Positions 18,091-26,306 of a DNA stretch of 42,344 bases are shown here, in pieces (within the stretch, counting starts at the first letter, position 1; each line of letters opens with the position of its first letter). Origin of the DNA: Gammaproteobacteria bacterium. GTDB lineage: Bacteria > Pseudomonadota > Gammaproteobacteria > Ga0077536. The position numbers and the translations under genes were made by a program. The notes under the pieces were generated by a model. The model did no database searches and was not told the origin of the DNA. It was given only the letters and a program-made list of their open reading frames with translations. Location of the stretch: the NCBI GenBank assembly GCA_030429865.1, contig JAUIFX010000013.1, forward strand, positions 1-42,344, written 5' to 3'.

Positions 18091-20295
18091 ATGCTGCTAA
18101 CGCCGGTAACCCAGGACCTCGTACTGATCGGCGGGGGGCACGCCCACGTCGAGGTGCTGCGGCGCTTCGGCATGCAGCCGGAAGCGGGCCTGCGCATCAC
18201 GCTCATCAGTCGCGACGTGCACACGCCCTACTCCGGCATGCTGCCCGGTCTCGTCGCCGGCCACTACGACTTCGACGAGACCCATATCGACCTCGCACCG
18301 CTGGCGCGTTTCGCCGGTGCCCGGCTCTACCATGACGAGGTCATCGGACTCGACCTGCTGACCCGCCGGGTACTGTGCCGCGGGCGCCCGCCGGTCAGCT
18401 ACGACCTGCTCAGCATCGACTGCGGTGCGACGCCGTCGCTGGCCGTACCGGGCGCGCCGGCCCATGCCGTACCGGTCAAACCGGTGAGCAGTTTCAGTGC
18501 ACGCTGGGAAGCCTTGTGCGCCCGCGTTCAGCGCGATGACGCACCGCTCGCGATCGGCGTGGTCGGCGGCGGTGCCGGCGGCGTCGAACTGCTGATGGCG
18601 GTCCGCCACGGTCTCGCCCGCCTGCCCGGCGTCGACCTCGCGCGCCTGTCCTTCCAGCTCGTCACGAGCGGTGACGACATCCTGCCCGGGCACCCGCCGC
18701 GCGCACGGCGGCTCTATCGCCGCGCGCTCGACGCGGCGGGCATCGCGCTCGCCACCGGCTTCACCGTCAGCGCGGTCGAACCCGGCGCGGTGCGCGCTGC
18801 CGACGGCCGCCGTATCGCGCTCGACGAGATCCTCTGGGTGACCCAGGCCGCGGCGCCGCACTGGCCGCGCGATGCCGGGCTCGCCTGCGACGAGGACGGC
18901 TTCATCCGTGTCGATGCCTGCCTGCAATCGGTCTCCGCCCCGGGCGTGTTCGCCGCCGGCGACGTCGCCGCGGTCGAACCCTACCCGCGTCCCAAGGCCG
19001 GCGTGTTCGCGGTGCGCCAGGGACCGCCGCTGGCTGCCAACCTGCGCCGCGCGGCCCGCGACGAGGCGCTCGTGCCGTTCCGCCCGCAACGGCGATTCCT
19101 CAGCCTGGTCTCGACCGGTGCGCGCCACGCCGTGGCCTCGCGCGGGCCGTTCGCCTGCGCCGGACGCTGGGTGTGGCGCTGGAAGGATCACATCGACCGC
19201 CGCTTCATGCAGCGCTACCGCGACCTGCCGGCGATGGGCGACGATACCGCCGGCACGGGCGGCGACGCTGCGGCCGAGGCCATGCGCTGCGGCGGCTGCG
19301 GCGCCAAGATCGGCGCCGAGGTGCTGCGTGAATCGCTCGCCGCTGTCGCGCCCGGCGCGCGCGCGGACGTCGTCATCGGCCTCGGCGAGCCCGACGACGC
19401 CGCCGTCGTCGCGCTGCCGCCCGGCCGTCTCGCCGTGCATACCGTCGACGGCTTTCGCAGCTTCGTCGACGATCCGTGGACGCTCGGGCGCGTCGCCGCC
19501 AACCACGCCCTGAACGACGTCTACGCCATGGGCGCGACCCCGCAGACGGCCCTGGCCCTGGTGACGTTGCCGTTCGCCGACAATGCGCGCATGCAGGACG
19601 ACCTCGTGCAGCTCTTGCGTGGCGCGGGCGAGGTCTTCAGCGGCGCGGATGTCGCGCTGGTCGGCGGGCATACCGGCGAAGGCGCCGAGCTTGCCGTCGG
19701 CTTCGCGATCAACGGACACGTTGCCGCCGACGCGCTGGTGCGCAAGCGGGGCGCATCACCCGGCGACGCCCTGGTCCTGACCCGCGCGCTCGGCAGCGGC
19801 GTGCTGTTTGCCGCGGCGATGCGCGGCGCCGCGCGGGCGCGCTGGATCGGCGCCGTGCTCGAGACCATGTGCCAGGGGCAGGCGGCAGCTGCCGCCTGCC
19901 TCGTCGCGCACGGCGCGCATGCGATGACCGACGTCACCGGCTTCGGCCTGGTCGGGCACCTGCACGAAATGCTGGAGGGCCGCGGCGCGACGCTCGCGCT
20001 CGGCAGCCTGCCGCTCTACGCCGGCGCGGAAGCGCTGGTCCTGGCCGATGTGCACAGCACGCTGCACGCGGAGAACCGCCGTGCGCACCGGCACGTCGAG
20101 CCGCGCCACGGCGCGGACATGGCGGCGCGTTACGAACTCGCGTTCGATCCGCAGACGGCCGGCGGCCTGCTCGCCGCGCTGCCCGCCGAGCGCGCCGCGC
20201 ACTGCGTCGCCGAGCTGCACCGTGCGGGTTACGCGGAGAGCACCGTCATCGGCCATGTCGGCGACGGTGACGGGCCGATCGTCACCGTCGCTTGA
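18091..20295 (+). CDS. selD: Selenide, water dikinase SelD fused to an NADH dehydrogenase-like flavoprotein domain
   Basis: A 734-aa two-domain protein. Residues about 8-375 are an FAD/NAD(P) oxidoreductase: LVLIGGGHAHVEVLRRF, the second Rossmann motif GVVGGGAGGVELL, and GVFAAGDVAAVEP. Residues about 395-734 are SelD: RCGGCGAKIG (active-site Cys about 403 and Lys 406; Cys, not selenocysteine), ALNDVYAMGATP, LVGGHTGEGAEL, DVTGFGLVGHL and FDPQTAGGLL. SelD makes selenophosphate from selenide and ATP, the donor for selenocysteine on tRNA-Sec. The flavin domain may deliver reduced selenium. It converges on the selenoprotein gene, only 16 bp apart. The start lacks a clear ribosome site, so nearby alternatives remain possible. 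Confidence 0.93.
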   Translation: MLLTPVTQDLVLIGGGHAHVEVLRRFGMQPEAGLRITLISRDVHTPYSGMLPGLVAGHYDFDETHIDLAPLARFAGARLYHDEVIGLDLLTRRVLCRGRPPVSYDLLSIDCGATPSLAVPGAPAHAVPVKPVSSFSARWEALCARVQRDDAPLAIGVVGGGAGGVELLMAVRHGLARLPGVDLARLSFQLVTSGDDILPGHPPRARRLYRRALDAAGIALATGFTVSAVEPGAVRAADGRRIALDEILWVTQAAAPHWPRDAGLACDEDGFIRVDACLQSVSAPGVFAAGDVAAVEPYPRPKAGVFAVRQGPPLAANLRRAARDEALVPFRPQRRFLSLVSTGARHAVASRGPFACAGRWVWRWKDHIDRRFMQRYRDLPAMGDDTAGTGGDAAAEAMRCGGCGAKIGAEVLRESLAAVAPGARADVVIGLGEPDDAAVVALPPGRLAVHTVDGFRSFVDDPWTLGRVAANHALNDVYAMGATPQTALALVTLPFADNARMQDDLVQLLRGAGEVFSGADVALVGGHTGEGAELAVGFAINGHVAADALVRKRGASPGDALVLTRALGSGVLFAAAMRGAARARWIGAVLETMCQGQAAAAACLVAHGAHAMTDVTGFGLVGHLHEMLEGRGATLALGSLPLYAGAEALVLADVHSTLHAENRRAHRHVEPRHGADMAARYELAFDPQTAGGLLAALPAERAAHCVAELHRAGYAESTVIGHVGDGDGPIVTVA

Positions 20296-20311
20296 GGGGA
20301 CACCGACGGCC

Positions 20312-20959
20312 TCAACGGGCCGCGTCGAGCACCTCGAGCATGGCCGCCGGCTCGGGCCGCACGGTGTAGTCGGGATCGACCTCGACCGCGCGCACGATCC
20401 CGTCGCTGCCGGCGATCACGCGCCCGGGCATCGGCAGGGTCCACGAGTCCTCGCCGTTGCACGCCGGCAGATCGATGCCGAACGACAGGTAGATGTCGCG
20501 GATGTCGTCGGGTACGCGGAAGCGCAGTCCGAGCTTTTCCGCGTAGGCGTTACCCGGGTCGCTCAGGATGTCGAATTCGAGTGCATGCCGCTCGACCATG
20601 GCCGCACTGTGCTCGGGCAGCTGGGGCGTCAGCGCAACCAGGGTGGCGCCGCGTTCGGCGAACTCGTCGATGATGTCCTGCAGAGCATACAGCTCCACGT
20701 TGCAGTAGGGTCACCAGTGTCCGCGAAAGACGGTCAGCACTACCGCGCCGCGCTGCAACAGGTCCTCGGAACGAATGACCTTGCCGTGCTGGTTCGCCAG
20801 CGCGAAAGCAGGCAGCCGCGCGCCCGGCTGAATGACACCGTCCATGATGCCCGACGCACGCAGCGCGTTGGTCGCGGCGGTCATCTTCTCGAGCTTCTCG
20901 GCCGGGATGCGCTTGACCGCGCCTTCTTTGATCGCTTCGAGTTTCTGTTTTAGCGACAC
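20312..20959 (-). CDS. Selenoprotein: peroxiredoxin/thioredoxin-like (AhpC/TSA) protein with in-frame UGA as Sec83
   Basis: The ORF track breaks this gene into 20711-21274 and 20312-20698, but the two pieces are in one frame, separated by a TGA at 20713-20711. Read as selenocysteine the junction is VVLTVFRGHW-U-PYCNVELYAL, exactly the place of the redox Cys in AhpC/TSA-like proteins (normally RGxWCPYC). The product is 215 aa with U83 and C86. It starts at GTG 20959, with GAGGAG 6 nt upstream. Helical N-terminus, then a thioredoxin fold (residues about 45-210). A SECIS-like hairpin follows the UGA. The gene ends with a second TGA (20314-20312), read as stop. It lies beside selC, selB, selA and selD. 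Likely a thiol/selenol peroxidase or reductase; the partner is unknown. Confidence 0.92.
20678..20705 (-). promoter_or_regulatory. Putative bacterial SECIS hairpin of the selenoprotein mRNA
   Basis: The mRNA just after the UGA reads CUGCA-ACGUG-GAGC-UGUAU-GCUC-UGCAG: a 5-bp lower stem (CUGCA/UGCAG), a 5-nt bulge on the 5' side, and a 4-bp upper stem GAGC/GCUC (5 bp if an outer G-U pair is counted) capped by loop UGUAU. The loop has G in its second position and begins 19 nt after the UGA, within the range usual for bacterial SECIS elements recognised by SelB. It is inside the coding region, as expected in bacteria. The fold was derived by eye. Confidence 0.7.
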
Positions 20960-21098
20960 GTCGTACTCCTCAACGCTGGTACGTGCACCGATTGTAGCGC
21001 CTTGCGCGGCGCTCTCCGCACGGCACCGCGGCGCGGGGTGGGAAATCCCACCGTGGTGCGTCCGCGGCGGCCGGGCGCACGCGCATCCCGGCTGTATC

Positions 21099-21194
21099 TG
21101 GCGAAAGAGGCAGGAGTCGAACCTGCCAGACGACCCTGCGGCCGTCTCACCGGTTTTGAAGACCGGGCGCCCCACCGGGTGGCGATGCTCTTCC
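21099..21194 (-). tRNA. selC: tRNA-Sec (anticodon TCA)
   Basis: A 96-nt tRNA gene on the reverse strand, from GGAAGAG to an encoded CCA end. The anticodon arm CCGGT-CTTCAAA-ACCGG carries TCA at 21159-21157. A long variable arm AGACGGCC-GCAG-GGTCGTCT pairs for 8 bp, typical of tRNA-Sec. The T arm is GCAGG-TTCGACT-CCTGC, with a strong D stem around CGCC/GGCG. It decodes UGA after SerRS charging and SelA conversion, delivered by SelB. With CCA as anchor only 7 acceptor pairs (GGAAGAG/CTCTTTC, including a G-U) precede the 5-bp T stem, one fewer than the usual 8/5. It lies between the serine hydrolase and selenoprotein genes on the same strand. Confidence 0.95.
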
Positions 21195-21254
21195 GCCGTC
21201 CATGCTACAAGGCCCGGCGGCGGGTTGCCACACGCAGTGCCCGCCGCACGCGGA

Positions 21255-22493
21255 TCATTCCAGCCACGCGCCACTCGCGTTCGAGCGGTAACCGAGCGAA
21301 CGGTAGGCGGCGTCGACCAGGGCCTGTCCGCGGTCGTTCAACAGGATACCGGTGCCCATGCGGTTCATCGCGTAGCCGAAGCTCATGCCGCAGGCCGGAT
21401 CGGCAAAGCCGAGCGAACCGCCCGCGCCGACGTGGCCGAACGCCGGTTCGGACAGGATCACGCTCGAGTTCACCGTGTTCGGCGTACGGCGGTTGTCGGT
21501 GCTCTTCATGTAGCCGAGCGCGAAGCGGCTCGGCACGAGCAGGGTGGCGTCGTCGTGCGAGGCCATCGACACGCGCCCCATGCGCGCGAGCGTGTCCGCA
21601 CCGACCAGCGTCACCCCGCCGAGACTGCCGCCGTTGGCGAGCGGCGCATAGAGGCCGGCCAGGCTGCGCGCGTTGGCCACGCCGTTGGCCGAACCGACCT
21701 CGGCCTGGTGGCACTCGGGCGTGTTCGGGTCGAGCAGCAGGAAGTCGCGCATGAACAGCTGCGTCGGGTTCTCCTCGGCGCCGAGCGCCGCCTGTACGAA
21801 GCGCGTCGCGAGCCACGGCTCGTCGGGCTCCGCGGGCAGCATCGGCGAGATGCGCGGCTCGACCGCGGCCGGCGCGCCGATCCAGAAATCGAGGCCGAGC
21901 GGACGCGCCACCTCCTCGTCGAAGAATCGCCCCAGGCGCCGTCCCGATGCGCGATGGACCAGCTCGCCGACCGTCCACGCCATGGTGATCGCGTGGTAGC
22001 CGCCACGCGTGCCGGGGGCCCAGAAAGCCGGCTCCGCGGCGACGCGCGCGACCATCTGCGCGTAGTCGTAGAAGCCACCGGGTGCGACGGGACCGCGCAG
22101 GTGCGGCACGCCGACGCTGTGGTCCAGCGTCATCTTGACGCGCGCCGCTTCCTTGCCGCCGGCGCCGAACTCCGGCCAGTAATCGGTAACGAGCGCGTCG
22201 AGATCGAGCAGGCCGCGATCGGCAAGCATGTGCGCGCACAATGCCATCGCACCCTTGGTCGAGGAAAACACGGTACACAAGGTGTCCTGTTCCCAGTCGG
22301 CCCCGTCGCGCGTCACGCGGCCACCCCACAGGTCGACCACCGCCCGTCCCTCGAGGGTGATGGCACAGCTCGCGCCGACTTCGTCGCGCGCCTGGAAGTT
22401 CTCGACGAAGGCCTCGGCGACCTCGCTGAACCGGCTGTCCACGCGGCCACTGATGCGCCCTGCCGACGTGACGACGTCGATCTGTTGGTCCAT
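21255..22493 (-). CDS. Serine hydrolase, beta-lactamase/esterase EstB-like family
   Basis: A 412-aa protein of the class C beta-lactamase/penicillin-binding-protein-like hydrolases. It shows the nucleophile motif SSTK (S77, K80) in TVFSSTKGAMAL, LDHSVGVPHLRG, a possible second-motif Tyr in GGYHAITMAW, and FGHVGAGGSLGFADP where the third KTG-like motif lies. No signal peptide is evident, so it is probably cytoplasmic and an esterase or peptidase rather than an antibiotic-resistance enzyme. GGAGGGGAG precedes the ATG at 22493. It sits within the sel cluster, 28 bp after selB and 60 bp before selC on the same strand, so it is likely co-transcribed with both. No known link of this family to selenium is recalled. 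Confidence 0.87.
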   Translation of the reverse strand: MDQQIDVVTSAGRISGRVDSRFSEVAEAFVENFQARDEVGASCAITLEGRAVVDLWGGRVTRDGADWEQDTLCTVFSSTKGAMALCAHMLADRGLLDLDALVTDYWPEFGAGGKEAARVKMTLDHSVGVPHLRGPVAPGGFYDYAQMVARVAAEPAFWAPGTRGGYHAITMAWTVGELVHRASGRRLGRFFDEEVARPLGLDFWIGAPAAVEPRISPMLPAEPDEPWLATRFVQAALGAEENPTQLFMRDFLLLDPNTPECHQAEVGSANGVANARSLAGLYAPLANGGSLGGVTLVGADTLARMGRVSMASHDDATLLVPSRFALGYMKSTDNRRTPNTVNSSVILSEPAFGHVGAGGSLGFADPACGMSFGYAMNRMGTGILLNDRGQALVDAAYRSLGYRSNASGAWLE

Positions 22494-22521
22494 GCTTTCT
22501 CCCCTCCGTTGTACGGGCGCC

Positions 22522-24429
22522 CTAGGCGCCTTGCCTGATCACTTTGCGGACCTGCCCGTCGCGGCGGGTCAGTCCAACCCTGTCGAAATACTCCAGCACC
22601 TCGACCACCGCGTTGCGGCCGATACCCGCGCGGTCGCGGAAATCCGCGACGGAGAACGTGCCCCCGGGGCACGTGCGCGCGAGCTCGTGCACGATGGCCT
22701 CGAAATGCGCCATCGACGCGGGCAGGAAATAGCGCCGCGGGCTCACGCGCACGACGTCGCCGGCCTGGGCCGCGCGCGCCAGGAACGCTTCCAGCGGCTT
22801 GAGTTCCAGCCGCAGCGGTTCGAGCATGTCGTGGACGACCGGCGCCTTGTGATCGGGCACGTCGAGCAGGCGGCGCACGCGCCGCCACAACGCATCGTCG
22901 CCCCTGGCACGCTGCGCGGCGTGGCCCGGCAGGCGCAGCAGGCCACCGTGGCGCTCGACCAGGCCACGCGCGAGCACGCGCTCGATGACGAGGTCGCGCA
23001 GCGCCGCGCGCAGACGCTCGGGCAGTGCGCTGCCGAGCTCGGCCGGCGTCACGCCGGCACGCTCCACGTGCGCGGCGTGGCATCGTTCGAGGGCCGGCAC
23101 GATCATCGCCTCGAGCGCCGCGAGCCGCTGCGGCGCGAAGCCGAGCACGCGGTCGCCGTGTTCGACAACCACGATCGCGGCCTGCGCGAGCAAGGCTTCG
23201 TATTCGGCCGGACCGAGGTTGAAACTCGCGGCAAAGCGCGCGAGCTCGAGTCCGTCGGGCTCGGCGGCGAGCAGCGCCGCGAGCGCCGCCTCGGCGCCGC
23301 CGGCCTGCATGGCCGCGAGCCAGGCCAGGCGCCGCGTGCGGTTGCGCCCGCGCACACGGGGCTGCGGATCGATGACCGTACCTCCGCCGAGCGTGCGGCG
23401 CGCCGACTGGTCGCGCAGCACGAAGCGGTCACCGTGCACCGCGTGCAGGGGGTGGTCGAGCTGCACCTGTACCAGTCCCTCGGCGCCCGCTTCGATGGCA
23501 CGGCCATCGATGGTGACCAGGCGCGCAGTGACATCGGCGGCGCCGAGGTGCACGTGCACCGGCGTGCGGTTGGCCAGCGCGCGCGCCTCGCTCGCGAGCA
23601 CCCGCACGCAGGCATCGAGGCGGCGCGTCGCGAAGGCGCAGCCCGCAGCCGTGATCCAGTCGCCGCGCGCCGGTTCGGCATCGCGCAGGGCGCTGCCGGC
23701 GAGATTCAGTGCGCACCGTTCGCCGGCCCGGGCCACGGCGGCCTCGCGATTCTGCGCGTGGATGCCGCGCACCCGCAGCGCGCCCCCCTCAGGCAGGAGG
23801 AAGACCTCGTCCTCGAGCGCGGCCTGGCCGCTGAATACCGTGCCGGTGACGACGCGTCCGGCGCCTTTGAGCACGAAGCTGCGATCGACGGCGAGGCGGA
23901 AGTTGCCGCCGGCCGGCCGCGGCGGCAGGCTCGCGGCGAGTTCGAGCAGCGCCGCGCGCAGGGTCTCGATGCCTTCGCCGGTGACGGCCGAGACCGGTAC
24001 CAGCGCACTGCCAGCGAGCGGTGTCGCGGCAAACAGCTCGCGGCACTCGGCGGAGACCGCGGCAAGCCGCGCCGCGTCGACACGGTCGATCTTGGTCAGC
24101 GCGATGACCCCGCGCGTCGCGCCGAGCAGGTCGAGGATCGCGAGATGTTCCGCGGTCTGTGGCATCGGGCCGTCGTCGGCGGCGATGATGAACAGCACGA
24201 CGTCGATTCCGCTCACCCCGGCGACCATGGTGCGGATGAAACGTTCGTGCCCCGGCACGTCGACGAAGCCGGTCACCCGGCCATCGCCCAGGTCGCGATA
24301 GGCGAAACCGAGGTCGATGGTCAACCCGCGTGCTTTCTCTTCGGGCAGTCGATCGGTATCGACGCCGGTCAGCGCCTTGACCAGCAGCGTCTTGCCGTGG
24401 TCGACGTGGCCGGCCGTCGCGACGATCAT
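22522..24429 (-). CDS. selB: Selenocysteine-specific elongation factor SelB
   Basis: A 635-aa translational GTPase (E. coli SelB is 614 aa). G1 motif GHVDHGKT (residues 7-14), switch region [14 protein letters not shown]3 DVPGHE and G4 TKID are followed by EF-Tu-like beta-barrel domains ([10 protein letters not shown]). The C-terminal half has winged-helix repeats for SECIS RNA binding, ending in [34 protein letters not shown]. It carries Sec-tRNA-Sec to ribosomes paused at UGA next to a SECIS hairpin. The start ATG at 24429 overlaps the selA stop (ATGA); the ORF-track start at 24675 lies inside selA and is rejected. The downstream hydrolase is 28 bp away. Confidence 0.96.
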   Translation of the reverse strand: MIVATAGHVDHGKTLLVKALTGVDTDRLPEEKARGLTIDLGFAYRDLGDGRVTGFVDVPGHERFIRTMVAGVSGIDVVLFIIAADDGPMPQTAEHLAILDLLGATRGVIALTKIDRVDAARLAAVSAECRELFAATPLAGSALVPVSAVTGEGIETLRAALLELAASLPPRPAGGNFRLAVDRSFVLKGAGRVVTGTVFSGQAALEDEVFLLPEGGALRVRGIHAQNREAAVARAGERCALNLAGSALRDAEPARGDWITAAGCAFATRRLDACVRVLASEARALANRTPVHVHLGAADVTARLVTIDGRAIEAGAEGLVQVQLDHPLHAVHGDRFVLRDQSARRTLGGGTVIDPQPRVRGRNRTRRLAWLAAMQAGGAEAALAALLAAEPDGLELARFAASFNLGPAEYEALLAQAAIVVVEHGDRVLGFAPQRLAALEAMIVPALERCHAAHVERAGVTPAELGSALPERLRAALRDLVIERVLARGLVERHGGLLRLPGHAAQRARGDDALWRRVRRLLDVPDHKAPVVHDMLEPLRLELKPLEAFLARAAQAGDVVRVSPRRYFLPASMAHFEAIVHELARTCPGGTFSVADFRDRAGIGRNAVVEVLEYFDRVGLTRRDGQVRKVIRQGA

Positions 24430-25859
24430 GGCGACGGCTCCGCGGAAGCGAATTGCGCGAGCTGCGCACGGAACGCCTGCGCGTCCTCCAGGCAGCGCAG
24501 GTCGAACAGCAGCGCCCCGTCGCTGACCCGGCCGACCACCGGCAACGGCAGCTCGCGGAAGCGCGCCGCGAGCCGCTCCGGGGCACGTCCCCCGCCTTTG
24601 AGCGGGCGCAGCGCGAGGCCCGCGCTGGGCAATTGCTCGACCGGCAAGGCGCCACTGCCAATCTGGCTCAGGCAATCGATCACGCTGACGGTGGCGATGC
24701 CTTGCAGCGCGTCAGCCAGTGCCGGGCGCAGCTGCTCGGCGAGCGCGCGAATGTCCGCCCGCGGTCGCGTCAACAGGCGCAGCGTCGGCAAGCGTTCGCA
24801 TACGCGCGCCGGGTCGGCATACAAGCGCAGCACCGCGCCGAGCGCGGCGAGCGTCAGCTTGTCTACGCGCAGCGCACGCTTCATGGGATTGCGCCGCACG
24901 CGTGCTACCAGCGCCGCACTCCCGGCGATGATGCCGCACTGCGGCCCACCGAGCAGCTTGTCGCCGCTGAACGTGACGAGGTCGGCGCCGGCGGCGAGGG
25001 TCTCGGCCACCGTCTGCTCGCGGGGCAGGCCGTAGCGTGCGAGATCGAGCAGCGTGCCGCTGCCGAGATCGACCACGCACGGCAGTCCCGCGTCGTGGGC
25101 GATACGTGCCAGTTCCTGCTCGGGCACGGCGGCGGTAAAGCCGCTGACGACGTAGTTGCTCGTATGCACTTTCATCAGCGCCGCCGTGCGTGGCGTGATG
25201 GCTTCGACGAAATCGCGCGCGTGCGTGCGGTTGGTCGTACCGACTTCGACGAGCCTCGCACCGGCGCGCGACATCACTTCGGGGATGCGGAACGAACCGC
25301 CGATCTCGACCAGCTCGCCACGCGAGACGGGCACCTCGCGGCGGCGCGCGAGGGTGTTGAGCACGAGCAGCACGGCAGCCGCGTTGTTGTTCACCACCGT
25401 GGCCGCCTCGGCGCCGCTGAGCCGGCAGATCCAATCCTCGACGAGCGCGTCGCGCTCGCCGCGCCGGCCGCGTGCGAGGTCGAACTCCAGGTTGCTCGCA
25501 CCCGCGGCGACTGCGCTCATCGCCGCGATCGCTTCCGGCGGCAGCGGCGCGCGGCCGAGGTTGGTGTGCAGCACCGTCCCGGTGAGGTTGAGTACCGGGA
25601 CCAGTGTTGGCGTCAGCAGTGCCGCGAGGCGCTGCGCGGCGCGCTCGACCAGGGCCGCGCCTCCGGCAGTCGCGGCCGCACCGTCCCCGCGCTCGACGAG
25701 ACTCGCCCGCGCATCGGCAGCCACCTCGCGAAATACCTCGGTGACCAGCGCCCGCCCGTAGGCGTCGACCAGCGTCAGGCCGCCGGGGGTACGCAGCAGC
25801 GCGTCGATCGACGGCACGCGCGCGGGCGGCTCGCGATGCGGCCCGGGCGGCGCACTCAC
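24426..25859 (-). CDS. selA: L-seryl-tRNA(Sec) selenium transferase SelA
   Basis: A 477-aa PLP enzyme (E. coli SelA is 463 aa) that converts Ser-tRNA-Sec to Sec-tRNA-Sec with selenophosphate. Highly conserved blocks are visible: [74 protein letters not shown] and the PLP lysine in [11 protein letters not shown] (K301), then [18 protein letters not shown] and [11 protein letters not shown]. The N-terminal helical domain ([14 protein letters not shown]) is present. The GTG at 25859 is a best guess; no clear ribosome site is seen and another GTG lies 9 nt upstream. It is the first gene of the leftward sel cluster and overlaps selB by 4 bp. Confidence 0.95.
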   Translation of the reverse strand: MSAPPGPHREPPARVPSIDALLRTPGGLTLVDAYGRALVTEVFREVAADARASLVERGDGAAATAGGAALVERAAQRLAALLTPTLVPVLNLTGTVLHTNLGRAPLPPEAIAAMSAVAAGASNLEFDLARGRRGERDALVEDWICRLSGAEAATVVNNNAAAVLLVLNTLARRREVPVSRGELVEIGGSFRIPEVMSRAGARLVEVGTTNRTHARDFVEAITPRTAALMKVHTSNYVVSGFTAAVPEQELARIAHDAGLPCVVDLGSGTLLDLARYGLPREQTVAETLAAGADLVTFSGDKLLGGPQCGIIAGSAALVARVRRNPMKRALRVDKLTLAALGAVLRLYADPARVCERLPTLRLLTRPRADIRALAEQLRPALADALQGIATVSVIDCLSQIGSGALPVEQLPSAGLALRPLKGGGRAPERLAARFRELPLPVVGRVSDGALLFDLRCLEDAQAFRAQLAQFASAEPSP

Positions 25860-26306
25860 GGCGCGCACGCGCGCCGGCCTGGCGCGGAGCCTGGCAGTCC
25901 CATGTGTGATGCTCTCATGACTACGGCTGATGATCGGGGCCGCGGGGGCTCTGGTGCCGTACGGCCCGGGATGGCGCAAGCGTACCAGATCGCCGCGCGC
26001 CCCCGGCGCATGGCCGGGCGCTGGAGGCCGGCACGGTTCGTGTTTCGCCGCGCGCGTCCGCGCGCACCGGACAGACGGCGGCGAATGGCCTCGCCCATCG
26101 ATTTTTTCGATATGCTCTCGACATCAACCGATGCGTCAAAAGGGATATTGCAGCATGCATTCGGCCGGTCGACCGGCACAGCGCAGGCCAAGCCGCTGCG
26201 CCACGCCGGCAAGGACAGCATCGTCATCGCGGCCGGTCGAACGCAGCGGCATCCGGCGCGGCGCCAACACACGCGGTCGCACGCGGCGCGGCCTGCCGGC
26301 GGCGCG
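25860..26306. other. Divergent intergenic region between selA and the response regulator
   Basis: About 450 bp with no supported gene; reading frames here are Arg/Ala-rich extensions of the flanking ORFs. It should hold the promoters for the leftward sel cluster and the rightward signalling pair. A relatively AT-rich patch around 26100-26160 (GATTTTTTCGATATG, AAAAGGGATATTGC) is the most likely promoter area, but I cannot assign -35/-10 boxes with confidence. Confidence 0.5.

Noticed and set aside
20711-21274. Start at 21274 for the first selenoprotein fragment in the ORF track
   Set aside because: It would run through the tRNA-Sec gene; the GTG at 20959 with GAGGAG upstream matches the family N-terminus.
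24453-26306. Upstream 618-codon extension of the GGDEF regulator ORF
   Set aside because: It runs antisense through selA and has no domain; the REC domain begins right after 26307.
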